DNA from: Comamonas sp. B21-038
Lineage (GTDB): Bacteria > Pseudomonadota > Gammaproteobacteria > Burkholderiales > Burkholderiaceae_C
Length of the DNA: 64,000 nucleotides
Direction: 5' to 3'
NCBI RefSeq assembly: GCF_022387135.1
Contig: NZ_CP092462.1
Coordinates: forward strand, 3,162,001 to 3,226,000
The position numbers were made by a program, and so were the translations under genes. The notes beneath the pieces were generated by a model. That model was not told where the DNA came from. It saw nothing but the letters and a program-made list of their open reading frames with translations, and did no database searches. Positions 62,950 to 64,000 of this stretch are shown here, in pieces. Numbering within the stretch: the stretch's first letter is position 1; the number at the start of each line of letters is the position of its first letter.

Positions 62950-64000
62950 ATGTCCAAACGCGATTACTACGAAGTCCTCGGCGTGAGCAAATCCGCCACG
63001 GAAGTCGACATCAAGACGGCCTACCGCAAGATGGCCATGAAATACCACCCCGACCGCAACCAGGGCGACAAGGCCAAGGAAGCGGAGGAAAAGTTCAAGG
63101 AGTGCAAAGAAGCCTACGAAATGCTCTCCGACAGCCAGAAGCGCAGTGCCTACGACCAGTACGGGCACGCCGGCGTCGACCCCAACATGCGGTCGGGCAT
63201 GGGCGGCGAGGGCTTTGGTGGTTTTGCCGAATCGTTTGGCGACATCTTTGGCGAAATGTTCGGCGGCGGGCGCCGTGGTGGTGGTGGCCCCCAGGTCTAC
63301 CGGGGCAACGACCTGTCCTACGCGATGGACATCAGCCTCGAAGAGGCGGCTGCGGGCAAGAACGCGCAAATCAAGATTCCCTCCTGGGACGAGTGCGACA
63401 CCTGCCACGGCAGCGGCGCCAAGCCCGGCACCCAGGTCAAGACCTGCAGCACCTGCCACGGCAGCGGCCAGGTCCAGATGCGCCAGGGCTTTTTCGCGGT
63501 GCAGCAAACCTGCCCGCACTGCCGAGGCACCGGCAAGATCATTCCTGAGCCTTGCACCAGCTGCCACGGCCAGGGCCGCACCAAGTCGCAAAAGACCTTG
63601 GAAGTGAGCATCCCCGCCGGTATCGACGACGGCATGCGCATTCGCTCGACCGGCGATGGCGAACCCGGCCAGAATGGCGGCCCGCCCGGCGACCTGTACA
63701 TCGAGATCCGCGTGCGCAAGCACGAGGTGTTCGAGCGCGATGGTGATGACCTGCACTGCGAGGTGCCCGTCAGCATGGTCACTGCCGCCTTGGGCGGCGA
63801 GATTGAAGTGCCCACCTTGAGCGGCAAGGCTGCGATCGACATCCCCGAGGGCACCCAGACCGGCAAGCAGTTCCGCCTGCGCGGCAAGGGCATCAAGGGC
63901 GTGCGCGCCAGCTACCCCGGTGACTTGTATGTGCACATCGTCGTCGAGACGCCCGTCAAGCTCACCGAGCACCAGCGCAAGCTGCTCAAGGAGCTCGATG
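62950..64000 (+). CDS. dnaJ: Hsp40 co-chaperone DnaJ (truncated by window edge)
   Basis: The first 350 codons of DnaJ; the gene runs past 64000. The J domain has HPD at 33-35 (KYHPDRNQ), which stimulates the DnaK ATPase. The Gly/Phe region follows ([29 protein letters not shown] in pieces). Four zinc repeats CxxCxGxG are seen: [24 protein letters not shown] and CTSCHGQG. The C-terminal client-binding domains begin [16 protein letters not shown]. The ATG at 62950 lies 25 bases after the small gene. It works with dnaK, grpE and clpB. Confidence 0.97.
   Translation, partial: MSKRDYYEVLGVSKSATEVDIKTAYRKMAMKYHPDRNQGDKAKEAEEKFKECKEAYEMLSDSQKRSAYDQYGHAGVDPNMRSGMGGEGFGGFAESFGDIFGEMFGGGRRGGGGPQVYRGNDLSYAMDISLEEAAAGKNAQIKIPSWDECDTCHGSGAKPGTQVKTCSTCHGSGQVQMRQGFFAVQQTCPHCRGTGKIIPEPCTSCHGQGRTKSQKTLEVSIPAGIDDGMRIRSTGDGEPGQNGGPPGDLYIEIRVRKHEVFERDGDDLHCEVPVSMVTAALGGEIEVPTLSGKAAIDIPEGTQTGKQFRLRGKGIKGVRASYPGDLYVHIVVETPVKLTEHQRKLLKELD

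Overview
The window reads as a chromosomal segment of a high-GC betaproteobacterium, most likely a member of the Comamonadaceae (Comamonas or a close relative). The grounds are uniformly high GC with G/C-rich third positions, a Bug-family TctC receptor with TctDE, an ALDH7/LysR pair, and gene orders typical of Burkholderiales: aminotransferase-hom-thrC, moeA-moaD-moaE-clpB, rpsF-priB-rpsR-rplI-dnaB and grpE-dnaK-dnaJ. I see no rRNA, tRNA, CRISPR array, insertion sequence or prophage. Almost every stretch is accounted for by about 57 genes. The genus is an inference, not something I could verify.

Layout. 1-6.8 kb: truncated HAD phosphatase, ferrochelatase (hemH), a GNAT acetyltransferase, a LonB-like ATP-dependent protease, an orphan ParB-like protein and a DUF4256 protein. 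6.8-12.8 kb: a sulfur and membrane-transport block (periplasmic tandem rhodanese, YeeE/YedE permease, a 54-residue membrane peptide, a CorA/ZntB-type transporter, a putative Na+/H+ antiporter with a long structured leader, and a DedA-rhodanese fusion). 13-18.5 kb: a complete tripartite tricarboxylate transporter (tctCBA) divergent from its two-component system tctDE, then hslR. 19-26 kb: a minor-pilin operon fimT-pilV-pilW-pilX-pilY1-pilE for type IV pilus assembly and adhesion. 26-35 kb: ribD, a small secreted protein, a phospholipase-D lipoprotein, dusC, a methyltransferase, a GNAT protein, a coniferyl-aldehyde-dehydrogenase-like enzyme and a small membrane protein.

35-48.4 kb: clpB, molybdenum cofactor genes (moaE, moaD, moeA, mobB), threonine biosynthesis (thrC, hom), an M48 membrane peptidase and an alanine-type aminotransferase, nearly all on the minus strand. 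Relative to the order I know from Burkholderiales, this block carries insertions: an M48 peptidase with its own boundaries between hom and thrC, mobB between thrC and moeA, and two small plus-strand genes between moaD and moaE. 48.5-56.5 kb: a Mth938-like protein, a Bcp/PrxQ peroxiredoxin with a terminator-like leader, a PIN-PhoH ATPase, a ThDP-dependent enzyme, and an ALDH7 dehydrogenase divergent from a LysR regulator. 56.5-59.6 kb: dnaB and the rpsF operon. 59.8-64 kb: grpE-dnaK-(small gene)-dnaJ, with a clear sigma-32 promoter before grpE; dnaJ runs off the window.

Functional threads are stress proteostasis (clpB, grpE, dnaK, dnaJ, hslR, LonB, M48), sulfur handling (two rhodanese proteins plus a YeeE permease), carboxylate uptake, and type IV pili. 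I found no obviously new multigene defence or mobile system. The best candidates for something undescribed are non-coding: a structured antiporter leader, a terminator-like peroxiredoxin leader, and an intergenic structured RNA candidate near 32.8 kb, together with two uncharacterised small genes wedged into the molybdenum cofactor/clpB block. All RNA structures were found by eye and have not been folded.
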